The notes below the pieces were generated by a model, which saw only the letters and a program-made list of their open reading frames with translations, searched no databases and was not told where the DNA came from. DNA of 64,000 bases, taken from Lachnospiraceae bacterium. Its GTDB lineage: Bacteria; Bacillota; Clostridia; Lachnospirales; Lachnospiraceae. The translations under genes were made by a program, and so were the position numbers. The stretch spans positions 1-64,000 of the forward strand of contig JABZIZ010000010.1 of NCBI GenBank assembly GCA_015258065.1. The letters are read 5' to 3'. How positions within the stretch are numbered: the stretch's first letter is position 1; every line of letters begins with the position of its first letter. This document shows, in pieces, positions 51,940 to 60,737 of this stretch.

Positions 51940-51978
51940 TGAACGTAACTATAAACATTTCGGAGAAGGAAGCCGAAA

Positions 51979-52371
51979 ATGAATATCAGAGAGAGTGCGC
52001 TAAGGTCCGTTTCCATCACACAGGCGCAGGACGCTTACCGAAACAATAGAACAAGACAAAGTGCGGAAAACACCTTACCCTTAGAAGAATCTTTTGGATC
52101 CGTACTGAACAGGGAACAGGAACTGCATTTTTCAGGTCATGCGAAGAGTAGACTGCAAAGCCGTGGCATTCAGATGACCGATCTTCAGATGAAGAGGTTA
52201 AACAGTGCCAAATCGCAGGCACAGGAGAAGGGAATCCGGGAATCTTTGATCATGCTGGACAACCTGGCTTTTATCGTGAATGTGCCGAGCAATACGGTGA
52301 TTACGGCGATGGACAGGGACGAACACGAGAACAAGGTTTTCACCAATATCGATGGTGCGGTGATTGCATAG
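51979..52371 (+). CDS. TIGR02530-family flagellar operon protein
   Basis: 130 residues. FSGHAKSRLQSRGIQMTDLQMKRL and DNLAFIVNVPSNTVITAMDRD are the conserved blocks of the flagellar-operon protein found between flgD and flgE in Firmicutes and related bacteria. Its exact role is not established. It sits precisely in that slot here. Short N-terminal region of ~45 residues is poorly ordered. Confidence 0.9.
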   Translation: MNIRESALRSVSITQAQDAYRNNRTRQSAENTLPLEESFGSVLNREQELHFSGHAKSRLQSRGIQMTDLQMKRLNSAKSQAQEKGIRESLIMLDNLAFIVNVPSNTVITAMDRDEHENKVFTNIDGAVIA

Positions 52372-52442
52372 CACAATAACCCACTTTCTTTTGAAAAAAC
52401 AGACCGGACAGGAATTTCCTGTGCGGATGAGGAGGAAAAAGT

Positions 52443-54029
52443 ATGCTCAGATCCATGTATTCAGGTGTTGCCGGTTTAAAAGTGCATCAGACCAGAATGG
52501 ATGTTATCGGAAATAATATTGCAAATGTCAATACCACTGCTTATAAGTATCAGGCGATCAATTTCAGCGATGTGATGTATCAGACTTCTCAGCACGCTTC
52601 CGGCGCAACCCAGACCACCGGTGGTGTCAATGCCCGCCAGGTCGGTCTCGGCGCTATTCAGGCGGCTATTTCCACCGCCATTGAGCAGCAGGGAGCAACC
52701 CAGACCACCAACAATCCTTTCGATATGAGAATCAGCGGCAACTCCTTCTTTGTCGTCAATGACGGGTCGGGTCCCAAGTATACCAGAGACGGTTCTTTCT
52801 ACATTGACGGACAGGGGAATCTGGCCACCAGTGCGAACGGGTACTATGTACTTGGCTGGGGAACCCAGAAAGATGAAAAAACCGGCGGGCTGACCGTTAA
52901 TAAGAATGCCGGAATCGGAAAAATGTCGTTGATGACGGCGGATAATTTAACGTATGAAGCAGAAGCGACCGCCGCGGGAACTTTTTCCGGAAACATCGAT
53001 AAAAACGACGTGGATGTGGCTTCTTCGGAAGGAAAAATGATTCAGTATGAATTCTATGACAACAAAGGTTATACCTACACGGCGAAATTCACACTGAAGC
53101 AGGTGGTGGATGCGGCGGGAGAGCCGATTGCCGGAGAATATACCATGAAGCTCAAGGATATTACAACGGCAAAAACATCGGCGGAGAAAGGCACGCAGCA
53201 GGTTTCCATCAGGCAGTTCGAAACGGGCACGGGGGATGACTATTATAAGACCTTAAAAGATATGGGCATTACCTTTGGAAATACGGTGGATGGAGCAGGT
53301 GCCGCCATCAATGCAGACGGCGATACGATTCATCTGAAATTCAATACCAGAACAGGGGCTCTGGAATCCATTGACGGTTATCCGAAAACAACGGATGGAG
53401 ACAAATGGAAGGCGGCTCTCTTCCACTTCAACAGCGACGCTGCGGCACAGACACCGGGAAATACCACCAGCGGAACTGCGGCCCCTGCAGACATTCAGAG
53501 CAATGTGACTGCCATGGTGACGGCAATGGGTGCGGACACCGAGACAACCAGCGCGGACAAGACCAGAATCATCTCCATGGACTTCAGCCCGGTAACCAAT
53601 AATAACACCAATTCGCAGGCAACCATCAAGGTGGCCAAAGGAAATACCAGTGGAAACCTGACCGGAAGACAGGTGGGCGCACTGAACGGCTTGCAGGTCG
53701 GCAAAGACGGTAAGGTGACCGCTACTTATACGAACGGACAGACCAGACTGATGGGACAGATTGCAGTAGCGCAGTTTGCAAACGCATCCGGTTTGGAAAA
53801 AGAGGGGAATAACCTCTATTCCGCCACTTTGAATTCCGGAGAAGCGAAGGTGATGGATGTCTCGGAAGACGGCGGCAGTATCACTACAGGCGTGCTGGAG
53901 ATGAGTAACGTGGATCTCTCCAACGAATTTACCAGCATGATTACCGCACAGCGCGGGTTCCAGGCCAATTCCAGAATCATTACGGTATCGGATACCCTGT
54001 TGGAAGAGCTGGTGAACCTGAAGCGTTAA
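52443..54029 (+). CDS. flgE: Flagellar hook protein FlgE
   Basis: 528 residues. The N-terminus MLRSMYSGVAGLKVHQTRMD with IGNNIANVNTTAYK is the rod/hook signature; the C-terminal coiled-coil (VDLSNEFTSMITAQRGFQAN) is also typical. The middle holds D1/D2-like beta regions and a Thr/Ala-rich insert near residues 320-385. FlgE polymerises into the curved hook. It is the last gene before a 270-bp gap containing the motA promoter. Confidence 0.96.
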   Translation: MLRSMYSGVAGLKVHQTRMDVIGNNIANVNTTAYKYQAINFSDVMYQTSQHASGATQTTGGVNARQVGLGAIQAAISTAIEQQGATQTTNNPFDMRISGNSFFVVNDGSGPKYTRDGSFYIDGQGNLATSANGYYVLGWGTQKDEKTGGLTVNKNAGIGKMSLMTADNLTYEAEATAAGTFSGNIDKNDVDVASSEGKMIQYEFYDNKGYTYTAKFTLKQVVDAAGEPIAGEYTMKLKDITTAKTSAEKGTQQVSIRQFETGTGDDYYKTLKDMGITFGNTVDGAGAAINADGDTIHLKFNTRTGALESIDGYPKTTDGDKWKAALFHFNSDAAAQTPGNTTSGTAAPADIQSNVTAMVTAMGADTETTSADKTRIISMDFSPVTNNNTNSQATIKVAKGNTSGNLTGRQVGALNGLQVGKDGKVTATYTNGQTRLMGQIAVAQFANASGLEKEGNNLYSATLNSGEAKVMDVSEDGGSITTGVLEMSNVDLSNEFTSMITAQRGFQANSRIITVSDTLLEELVNLKR

Positions 54030-54207
54030 GATAGACGGTATCGTTCAGGCATGGATGCCTTGGGAAGGTGAGGCGTTTACCGCACTGTCTGGTCCGCACT
54101 TTACTGGAGAAGGGAAGGAGAAGGGATACTCCTTTGTGTAAAAAGACGGAGCAGGCGGTGCCCTTCCCATTTATCATCGGATATTTTGATAAATATTTGT
54201 GTTTTTG

Positions 54208-54236
54208 TTGTAACGTGGCGCAATATGTTGTATAAT
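54208..54236 (+). promoter_or_regulatory. Promoter ahead of motA
   Basis: TTGTAA (54208-54213), 17-bp spacer, TATAAT (54231-54236), predicted start about 54243. It lies in the 270-bp flgE-motA gap, so motA onward can be transcribed separately. In the downstream leader CTTAG and CTAAG (about 54256-54281) can pair. Confidence 0.75.
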
Positions 54237-54299
54237 TTGTTCTTGAAGTGTAAACCTTAGTGCTTCGGGAACAAACCTAAGAAACATGGAGGTTACACC

Positions 54300-55103
54300 T
54301 TGGATTTAGCATCTGTTATCGGTTATCTGATGTGTTTCGTACTGATTATTATCAGTATCATGTTGTCCGCAGGACCTACCGGCATCAAGTCGTTCATTGA
54401 TGCACCTTCTATGCTGATCACCATCGGTGGGTCGTTCATGGTTGTGTTTGCTTCCAACACCATTGAAAGCTTCATCGCCGGTCTGAAGATCTTGCCGGTA
54501 TACATGAAGGCTCCGGCAAGCGATACCGCTTCCATCATCAAGCAGATCGTAGAACTTTCCAATGCCGCTCGTAAAGAAGGGCTCCTTGCACTGGAAGGAA
54601 CAGCGAGAGAAATGGAAGATAAATTCATGCAGAAGGGACTCCTTCTCGTTGTGGACGGTACAGAGCCGGAAATGGTCAAGAGTGTCATGGAAGCGGAAAT
54701 TGACACCATAGATGCCAGACACAAAGAGCGGATACAGGTATTTGAGGATCTGGCGGCACAGGGACCTGCTTGGGGCATGATCGGAACACTGATCGGTCTG
54801 ATCCTGATGTTGAAGAACATGTCGGATCCCTCCTCCATCGGGCCGTCTATGGCGGTGGCGCTGATTACCACGATGTACGGATCCATGTTGGCAAACTGGA
54901 TTTGCTTCCCGGTTTCGACCAAGATGAAAAAGCGCAATGACGCTGAAATCACACTCAAAGGGATTATTGTCGAAGGACTGATGTCCATACAGGCGGGAGA
55001 GAATCCCCGCACAACGGAAGAAAAGCTGAAATCCTTCCTATCACCGCAACAAAGAGATGCTTACGAAGCTGAAAACGGCTCCGGTAGTGCAGGAGGTGAG
55101 TAA
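54300..55103 (+). CDS. motA: Flagellar stator protein MotA
   Basis: 267 residues from TTG 54300, behind TGGAGG at 54287-54292 with a 7-nt gap. Four hydrophobic helices, with the charged cytoplasmic loop (RKEGLLALEG, EREI-type stretch) between helices 2 and 3, and the helix-3/4 pair around GPAWGMIGTLIGLILML, which carries the conserved proline pattern. Forms the ion-driven stator with MotB. GTG-started motB follows 2 bp later. Confidence 0.95.
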   Translation: MDLASVIGYLMCFVLIIISIMLSAGPTGIKSFIDAPSMLITIGGSFMVVFASNTIESFIAGLKILPVYMKAPASDTASIIKQIVELSNAARKEGLLALEGTAREMEDKFMQKGLLLVVDGTEPEMVKSVMEAEIDTIDARHKERIQVFEDLAAQGPAWGMIGTLIGLILMLKNMSDPSSIGPSMAVALITTMYGSMLANWICFPVSTKMKKRNDAEITLKGIIVEGLMSIQAGENPRTTEEKLKSFLSPQQRDAYEAENGSGSAGGE

Positions 55104-55105
55104 GG

Positions 55106-55918
55106 GTGGCAAAAAAAGAAGCTCCAATTATCATGGGTGCTCCTGCATGGACGGCGACCTTCGGCGATTTGATGAACCTTCTGTTATGCTTCTTCGTTTT
55201 ACTTTTTTCCATGTCCAGCACGGATGCTGCTAAATTTGAACAGGTTGCCGCTTCTTTTTCAAGTGCCTTCGGTATTTTTACGGGTGGAGAAATGGCATTC
55301 GGCAAAGGCTCCCTTTTGGGAGACGGTGCCACCCAGTTAAACGAGTTGGATTCTTATATCAATTCCATGGGGATGAACCAGCAGGGTGCAGAGGATGTAG
55401 ACTCGCCCAAGACGGATGCGCAGAAAGAGGCGGAGAAGGAACAGATGGAGGCCAGCGAACAACTGGCGGAGAAGGTTGAGAAGGCAGTCAATGAGAGTCC
55501 GATGCTGGAACAGGCGGTAGAGCTCAATTATACCAGTCAATACGTGCAGTTAACGATTCAGGGAGCGCTTCTCTTTGATTCGGGCAAGGTACAGATCAAA
55601 GACGATGCAAAGCCGATTCTGGATAAGGTCGGACAGATCCTGGAATCTTATGCAGGCGGTCTCATTGAAATTGAAGGTCATACGGACAATGTTCCGATGA
55701 GCGGCTCCAAATATTCGAACAATGACGAACTGTCTTCCGGGCGTGCACAATCTGTTTTTGACTACCTGATCTCGCATACGGATCTGGACCCGGCGAAAAT
55801 CAAACACTCCGGCAGAGGAGAGTATGTGCCGGTGGCAGATAATTCGGTTCCTGAAGGCAGAGCCAGAAACAGACGAGTAGAAATTCGTATTTATAATCCA
55901 AAAAGCCCATTGTATTAA
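55106..55918 (+). CDS. motB: Flagellar stator protein MotB
   Basis: 270 residues from GTG 55106, behind AGGAGG at 55091-55096. One helix near the N-terminus (DLMNLLLCFFVLLFSMSS) with the ion-binding Asp21, and a C-terminal OmpA-like peptidoglycan-binding domain (EGHTDNVPM, SSGRAQSVFDYL, GRGEYVPVADN). A charged Glu/Gln plug-like linker lies between them. Anchors the MotA stator to the wall. Confidence 0.96.
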   Translation: MAKKEAPIIMGAPAWTATFGDLMNLLLCFFVLLFSMSSTDAAKFEQVAASFSSAFGIFTGGEMAFGKGSLLGDGATQLNELDSYINSMGMNQQGAEDVDSPKTDAQKEAEKEQMEASEQLAEKVEKAVNESPMLEQAVELNYTSQYVQLTIQGALLFDSGKVQIKDDAKPILDKVGQILESYAGGLIEIEGHTDNVPMSGSKYSNNDELSSGRAQSVFDYLISHTDLDPAKIKHSGRGEYVPVADNSVPEGRARNRRVEIRIYNPKSPLY

Positions 55919-55974
55919 TTCTAATGCACAGGTAAAATTAATAAAGAAACCCTGAGAGAAAGGCGGAAGTATCC

Positions 55975-56523
55975 ATGAAAAGAAATCTGCTCTCGATTCT
56001 GATTCTTGCACTGCTTCTGGTGAATACGATTTTAACCGGCGTGATGATGTTTTCCCTGGCTACCACCAATGCCAAGACGGCAAAGCTGATTTCCGATATC
56101 AGCGCCGCAATGAAATTGGAACAGGCAGGAGGTACGGGAGGCGGTACGGCAAGCGCGCCGGAAGAAGAGGTGGCGCTGAATGATCAGGTTTCTTATGAAA
56201 TTGCGGGGCCTGACAGCGAACTCACGATTCCCCTCACGCCCGGTGCAGACGGCAAACAGCATTACCTGGTACTGCAGTGCGCAGTGAGCATCAACAAGAA
56301 ACACGATGATTTCAAAACCTATGGCTCTGGTGATTTGAGCGCTTATAAGGATAAAGTCATTGATACGATCAATCAGACCATCGGTTCTTATACCTTCGAA
56401 GAACTGCAACAGCCGAAAGCGCAGGATGATGTCAAGAAGAAAGTGCTGGGGGCACTTAGAAGCCTGTTCGACGGTTCTACATTTATCTATCAAATCAGCT
56501 TTTCGAAGTTCCTTGCGGCTTGA
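55975..56523 (+). CDS. fliL: Flagellar basal body-associated protein FliL
   Basis: 182 residues. One N-terminal helix (LSILILALLLVNTILTGVMMF) and a periplasmic domain from about residue 80 (LVLQCAVSINKKHDDF to DTINQTIGSYTF) matching FliL's SPFH-like domain. The Gly/Ala-rich linker (AGGTGGGTASAP) is unusual. FliL supports stator function. It follows motB by 56 bp. Confidence 0.88.
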   Translation: MKRNLLSILILALLLVNTILTGVMMFSLATTNAKTAKLISDISAAMKLEQAGGTGGGTASAPEEEVALNDQVSYEIAGPDSELTIPLTPGADGKQHYLVLQCAVSINKKHDDFKTYGSGDLSAYKDKVIDTINQTIGSYTFEELQQPKAQDDVKKKVLGALRSLFDGSTFIYQISFSKFLAA

Positions 56524-56564
56524 TGGAGTTTACTGAAAAAAGTTTTGAAAAAGGGGAGTAAAGG

Positions 56565-57545
56565 GTGGCTGATGTATTATCTCAAAACGAAATAGACAGT
56601 CTGCTTTCTTCGCTGTCGTCCGGTGAGGTAGACCTCACGGAGATGACAAAGAAAGATGAGAAGAAGGTGGCAGATTATGATTTCCGCAGACCGGCAAAGT
56701 TTTCAAAGGAGCATCTGCGCACCCTGGAAATCATTTTCGAACACTATGGAAGGCTTTTGTCCAACAATCTTCCGATCTATTTGCGGAAGAATGTGACGGT
56801 GGAGGTGGTGAATTCCGAAACGCTGACCTTCAATGAATTCTCCAACTCGCTTTCCAATCCTTCCATTCTGGGGATTATCAATTTCCAGCCCCTGCTTGGA
56901 AATATCATCATGGAAATCCAGGCAGGACTGGGGTTTGTCTTTATCGACAGGATGCTTGGGGGGACAGGCGGAGCGGTTGAAAAGCTAAGACCTTTCACGG
57001 ACATTGAATTGCCTTTGATTGAGAAGCTGGTCGGGCTATGCATGAATCTGATGACGGAGCCATGGGAGAATGTAATTGAACTGGATCCGGTCATCGACAG
57101 GGTAGAAACCAATCCACAGTTTGCACAGGTGATTTCGCCGACCGACATGATTGCCCTGATCACTTTGAACATTACGATCGGTGAGGTCGAAGGCTATATG
57201 AACATCTGCCTGCCGTTCTTCACGCTAGAGCCAATCATGGGGAAGCTGAATACGAAGTATATGTATTCGACGATGGAGAATTCCAAGGACGAGGATTATT
57301 CCTTTAAGTTGGAGTCTTTGGTGAAGCGGGTAGACATTCCGGTTCGTGCAGTGCTTGGTTCTTGCAAGGTTTCTGTCTACGATGTGGTCCATCTGCAAGA
57401 AGGGGATATCATCAGACTGGATGAGAATGTAGACTCCGAAATGCACATTTATGTTGGGGATATCAATAAGTTCACGGCCCTGCCGGGTACGCTCAAGGAC
57501 AAATATGCGGTCAGGGTGACTTCCGTGATCAGAGAGGAGGAGTGA
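56565..57545 (+). CDS. fliM: Flagellar motor switch protein FliM
   Basis: 326 residues from GTG 56565. The N-terminus LSQNEIDSLLSSLSSGEVD is the CheY-P binding segment found in FliM; then DYDFRRPAKFSKEHLRTLE, the central CheC-like domain with GGTGGAV, and a C-terminal SpoA (FliN-like) domain (VYDVVHLQEGDIIRLD). It sits between the MotAB ring and FliY in the C-ring. Overlaps nothing; FliY begins 3 bp after its stop. Confidence 0.97.
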   Translation: MADVLSQNEIDSLLSSLSSGEVDLTEMTKKDEKKVADYDFRRPAKFSKEHLRTLEIIFEHYGRLLSNNLPIYLRKNVTVEVVNSETLTFNEFSNSLSNPSILGIINFQPLLGNIIMEIQAGLGFVFIDRMLGGTGGAVEKLRPFTDIELPLIEKLVGLCMNLMTEPWENVIELDPVIDRVETNPQFAQVISPTDMIALITLNITIGEVEGYMNICLPFFTLEPIMGKLNTKYMYSTMENSKDEDYSFKLESLVKRVDIPVRAVLGSCKVSVYDVVHLQEGDIIRLDENVDSEMHIYVGDINKFTALPGTLKDKYAVRVTSVIREEE

Positions 57546-57548
57546 TGT

Positions 57549-58682
57549 ATGGACGGAGCGCTGTCTCAGGACGAGATTAATGCCCTGCTTACAGGTATGA
57601 CACCAGATGATAGCGATGGAGGGGGAACAGCCGGCACTGATGGCGGGCCGGGGACAAAGGATTCCATGCTGAGTGATAAAGAAAAGGACGCCATCGGTGA
57701 AGTTGCCAATATCACAATGGGCTCATCGGCAACCACCCTTTTTTCTCTGGTCAATCATAAGGTCAACATTACAACACCGCAAGTAGAGGTTTCAGACTGG
57801 AAGGGAGTTGCGGAACATTACGAAAGGCCCTGTGTTTTCATTACAATCAAGTACACCATGGGGGTCGACGGTACCAATGTTCTGATCCTGAAAGAACATG
57901 ACGTCATGGTGATTACCGACTTGATGATGGGGGGCGACGGAACAAATACGGAGGGAACGATCGGCGAACTCCAGTTATCCGCGATCTCCGAAGCAATGAA
58001 CCAGATGATGGGGGCCGCGGCGACATCCCTTTCCACCATGACAGGCCAGAAAGTAGATATATCACCACCACATGCAACGTTGGAGAGCTTTCTGGATGAG
58101 GACCCGTCAAAATTTTCCAGTTTTCTGACAGAAGATTTTGTAAAAATATCGTTTCGAATGGAAATAGACGGCCTGGTAGATTCCACATTGATGCAACTGT
58201 ACCCAATTGACTTTGCAAAGAGTTTATATGATACTTTGATTATGGACACTTCTTCTTCTAAAACAAATCCATCAACCACACCTGTATCGCAGCCACAGAA
58301 TACTTCTGTGCCGCCGCAGAGTTCACCGGGAATGACTGCACCTGGCATGGCAGCACCGGGCATGACAGCCACGCCGGTACAGCAACCGATGAATGTGCAA
58401 CCCGCACAGTTCCAGAGTTTTGCAGCGGATGCCATTCAGGTTCCGGGAGCGGAGAATATCGGTTTAATCAGCGATGTACCGCTGGATGTAACCGTGGAGC
58501 TTGGCAGAACGATCAAGCCGATCTCGGATATTCTGAATTTTGCGCCGGGCACCATCATAGAACTGGACAAAATCGCCGGGGAACCGGTGGATGTCTTGGT
58601 AAACGGGAAGTACGTTGCCAGAGGCGAGGTTGTCGTCATCGAAGAAAGCTTCGGCGTCAGGGTGACGGAAATCATAAAATAA
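57549..58682 (+). CDS. fliY: Flagellar motor switch phosphatase FliY
   Basis: 377 residues behind GAGGAGGAG. Starts MDGALSQDEINALL, a second CheY-binding-like segment. Two CheC-type active sites are preserved, each D/S-x3-E-x2-N: DAIGEVAN and SAISEAMN. A Pro/Thr/Gln-rich linker (residues ~230-280, PQNTSVPPQSSPGM-like) leads to a C-terminal SpoA/FliN domain (ELGRTIKPISDILNF). FliY dephosphorylates CheY-P and forms part of the switch. The next gene cheY is its substrate. Confidence 0.96.
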   Translation: MDGALSQDEINALLTGMTPDDSDGGGTAGTDGGPGTKDSMLSDKEKDAIGEVANITMGSSATTLFSLVNHKVNITTPQVEVSDWKGVAEHYERPCVFITIKYTMGVDGTNVLILKEHDVMVITDLMMGGDGTNTEGTIGELQLSAISEAMNQMMGAAATSLSTMTGQKVDISPPHATLESFLDEDPSKFSSFLTEDFVKISFRMEIDGLVDSTLMQLYPIDFAKSLYDTLIMDTSSSKTNPSTTPVSQPQNTSVPPQSSPGMTAPGMAAPGMTATPVQQPMNVQPAQFQSFAADAIQVPGAENIGLISDVPLDVTVELGRTIKPISDILNFAPGTIIELDKIAGEPVDVLVNGKYVARGEVVVIEESFGVRVTEIIK

Positions 58683-58718
58683 CCTGGGTCATTCAACAAT
58701 AATGGATTGGAGAAAAAA

Positions 58719-59081
58719 ATGGCTAAAAGTGTTTTGATTTGTGACGATGCAGCGTTTATGAGAATGATGATCAAAGACATTCTCACAAAAAACGGCTATG
58801 ATATCGCAGGCGAAGCAGAAAATGGCGCCATTGCGGTTTCCAAATATCAGGAGCTTAAGCCGGATCTGGTATTGATGGATATTACCATGCCGGAGATGGA
58901 TGGGATACAGGCGCTGAAGAACATCAAAGCGGCGGACGGTGCGGCGAATGTCATCATGTGTTCCGCAATGGGACAGCAGGCGATGGTCATTGAGGCCATT
59001 CAGGCGGGAGCCAAGGACTTTGTGGTAAAGCCCTTCCAGGCGGACAGAGTTCTGGAAGCGGTGAAGAAGGTAATCGGTTGA
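58719..59081 (+). CDS. cheY: Chemotaxis response regulator CheY
   Basis: 120 residues from ATG 58719; a TTG at 58707 is in frame but lies in the ribosome-binding segment TTGGAG. A single receiver domain: acidic pair in CDDAAF, phosphoacceptor Asp54 in LVLMDITMPEMDG, Lys in FVVKPF. No output domain. It overlaps fliO by 4 bp. Confidence 0.97.
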   Translation: MAKSVLICDDAAFMRMMIKDILTKNGYDIAGEAENGAIAVSKYQELKPDLVLMDITMPEMDGIQALKNIKAADGAANVIMCSAMGQQAMVIEAIQAGAKDFVVKPFQADRVLEAVKKVIG

Positions 59082-59443
59082 GACCTGCACGCCTTCTTAC
59101 GGCACAGTCTGTTTCGGAGCTTCTTACGGTTATCCTGTTGTTTGCTCTTGTTCTTGTGATAACCTATTTTACAACGAAATGGATCGCCACTTCGCAGAAG
59201 GCGGCAGGGACATCTGCCAATATTGAAGTCTTGGAAACTTCGCGTCTGTCGGCATCTAAATATTTTGTGATTGTCAGAATTGGCAGACGTTTTTTTGCAT
59301 GTGCAGTTTCCAAAGAGCAGGTAACGTTTTTGACGGAACTGGCGGAAGACGAGCTGGATCTGAAAAAAAAGAACGGGGCACCGTTACCTTTCGGGGATTT
59401 TTTTCGTATAGCGAAGGAACAAGTGAAGTCTGGAAATCGGTAG
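59078..59443 (+). CDS. fliO: Flagellar biosynthetic protein FliO
   Basis: 121 residues from TTG 59078, overlapping the cheY stop. One N-terminal helix (LLTVILLFALVLVITYF) and a cytosolic domain (VLETSRLSASKYFVIVRIGRRFF) fit the FliO/FliZ family. FliO helps FliP assemble. Position, between cheY and fliP, is as expected in Clostridia. Confidence 0.85.
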   Translation: MRPARLLTAQSVSELLTVILLFALVLVITYFTTKWIATSQKAAGTSANIEVLETSRLSASKYFVIVRIGRRFFACAVSKEQVTFLTELAEDELDLKKKNGAPLPFGDFFRIAKEQVKSGNR

Positions 59444-59446
59444 ACG

Positions 59447-60376
59447 TTGGGTAAGAAGAGGATGATCAAAAAAGAGGGGGAGCTTGGGAAGTGGAAGCGG
59501 CTGGCTTTTATCAGTACGGTGATCGCAGTACTGATGATAGCCTTCCTTTTTGTGAGTATTCCGATCTATTCCCGTGCGGCAAGTACAAACGGTCAGGGCT
59601 ATGACGAGAGTCTCTTCCGTGACCTGGATGCTTCCGGTGGTAAGGAACGAACGAACGAACGTGAACCCGGTTCTTCCTCTTCGACGGAGGATCTCAAAAA
59701 ATTAAATATCGCCAATACGGTGACCGTGACCTATGACAATGGGAATGGAACGCTGAACGGTTCTCTTCGCATCCTCATTACGCTGACTTTGATTTCTCTT
59801 GCGCCGACGTTGCTTGTTATGATGACGTCGTTTACGCGCATCATCATTGTATTGCATTTTACCAGAGCGGCGCTGAATACGCAGACGGCACCTCCCAATA
59901 TGGTCCTTCTGGGACTGGCACTGTTCCTGACTTTTTTTATCATGCAGCCCACGCTGAATAAGGTGTACGATCATGCGGTGGTTCCTTTTGAAAATCAGGA
60001 AATCGATCAGGAAGAAGCCATCAAGCGCGGGATGGACCCGCTGCGAGATTTTATGTTTTCACAGACCATGACGAAAGACGTCAAGCTTTTTATGGAGATT
60101 GCCAAAGTGAACTGGGATGGAAGCCTTGACACGATTCCGAATCGGATTTTGATTCCCAGTTTCATTATCAGCGAGCTCAGGACGGCTTTTATTATCGGAT
60201 TTATCATTTATATTCCCTTCATTGTCATTGATATGGTCGTGGCAAGCGTGCTGATGAGTATGGGCATGATGATGCTGCCGCCGACGACGATTTCCATGCC
60301 GTTTAAGATTCTGCTGTTTATTTTGGCAGACGGATGGAATTTGATCATCGGCAATCTGGTGAAAACATTTTACTAG
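59447..60376 (+). CDS. fliP: Flagellar export gate protein FliP
   Basis: 309 residues from TTG 59447; ATG 59462 is an alternative but its purine-rich AAGAAGAGG touches it directly, so the start is uncertain. Signal-peptide-like N-terminus (residues ~20-45 here), a charged insert, then the four-helix FliP core: MMTSFTRIIIVLHFTRAALN, FLTFFIMQPTLNKVY, LLIPSFIISELRTAFIIGF in the order found, and the C-terminal ILADGWNLIIGNLV. Part of the FliPQR export gate. fliQ follows. Confidence 0.95.
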   Translation: MGKKRMIKKEGELGKWKRLAFISTVIAVLMIAFLFVSIPIYSRAASTNGQGYDESLFRDLDASGGKERTNEREPGSSSSTEDLKKLNIANTVTVTYDNGNGTLNGSLRILITLTLISLAPTLLVMMTSFTRIIIVLHFTRAALNTQTAPPNMVLLGLALFLTFFIMQPTLNKVYDHAVVPFENQEIDQEEAIKRGMDPLRDFMFSQTMTKDVKLFMEIAKVNWDGSLDTIPNRILIPSFIISELRTAFIIGFIIYIPFIVIDMVVASVLMSMGMMMLPPTTISMPFKILLFILADGWNLIIGNLVKTFY

Positions 60377-60452
60377 AGCAAGGTGATTTTTGAGAGTTAT
60401 TGCTCCGTTGGGAGAGCACGACGTTCATAAAACCGAGGTTGGGGGATCGTCT

Positions 60453-60722
60453 ATGACAGTCGGACAGGTAAATGAAATTGTTGGGGAAGCGTTATTTCTA
60501 GTTATCAAACTTTCTGCACCGATTCTGCTGGTTTCCCTTGTGGTTGGTCTTTTGATCTCCATCTTTCAGACGGCAACCTCGATTCAGGAACAGACGTTGA
60601 CCTTTGTTCCCAAGGTGGTCTGCGTATTTATATCGATTATTGTTTTGGGAAACTGGATGGCAACGGAAATCACGAATTACATCTCCGCTCTTTGGGGTGG
60701 TTTCAGTCGATACATTCATTAA
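60453..60722 (+). CDS. fliQ: Flagellar export gate protein FliQ
   Basis: 89 residues, exactly the usual FliQ length, from ATG 60453 (MTVGQVNEIVGEAL), behind GGGGGA. An upstream in-frame TTG at 60390 would add 21 residues and is rejected. Two helices (LLVSLVVGLLISIFQTAT and the following VCVFISIIVLGNW) with the QTATSIQEQTLTFVPK loop are the FliQ signature. Its role is the export gate with FliP and FliR. Confidence 0.96.
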   Translation: MTVGQVNEIVGEALFLVIKLSAPILLVSLVVGLLISIFQTATSIQEQTLTFVPKVVCVFISIIVLGNWMATEITNYISALWGGFSRYIH

Positions 60723-60737
60723 AGGAATCGGTTCGCC

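Noticed and set aside
54109..54170. GGGAAGG...CCTTCCC as a terminator after flgE
   Set aside because: The loop is about 45 nt and no T run follows.
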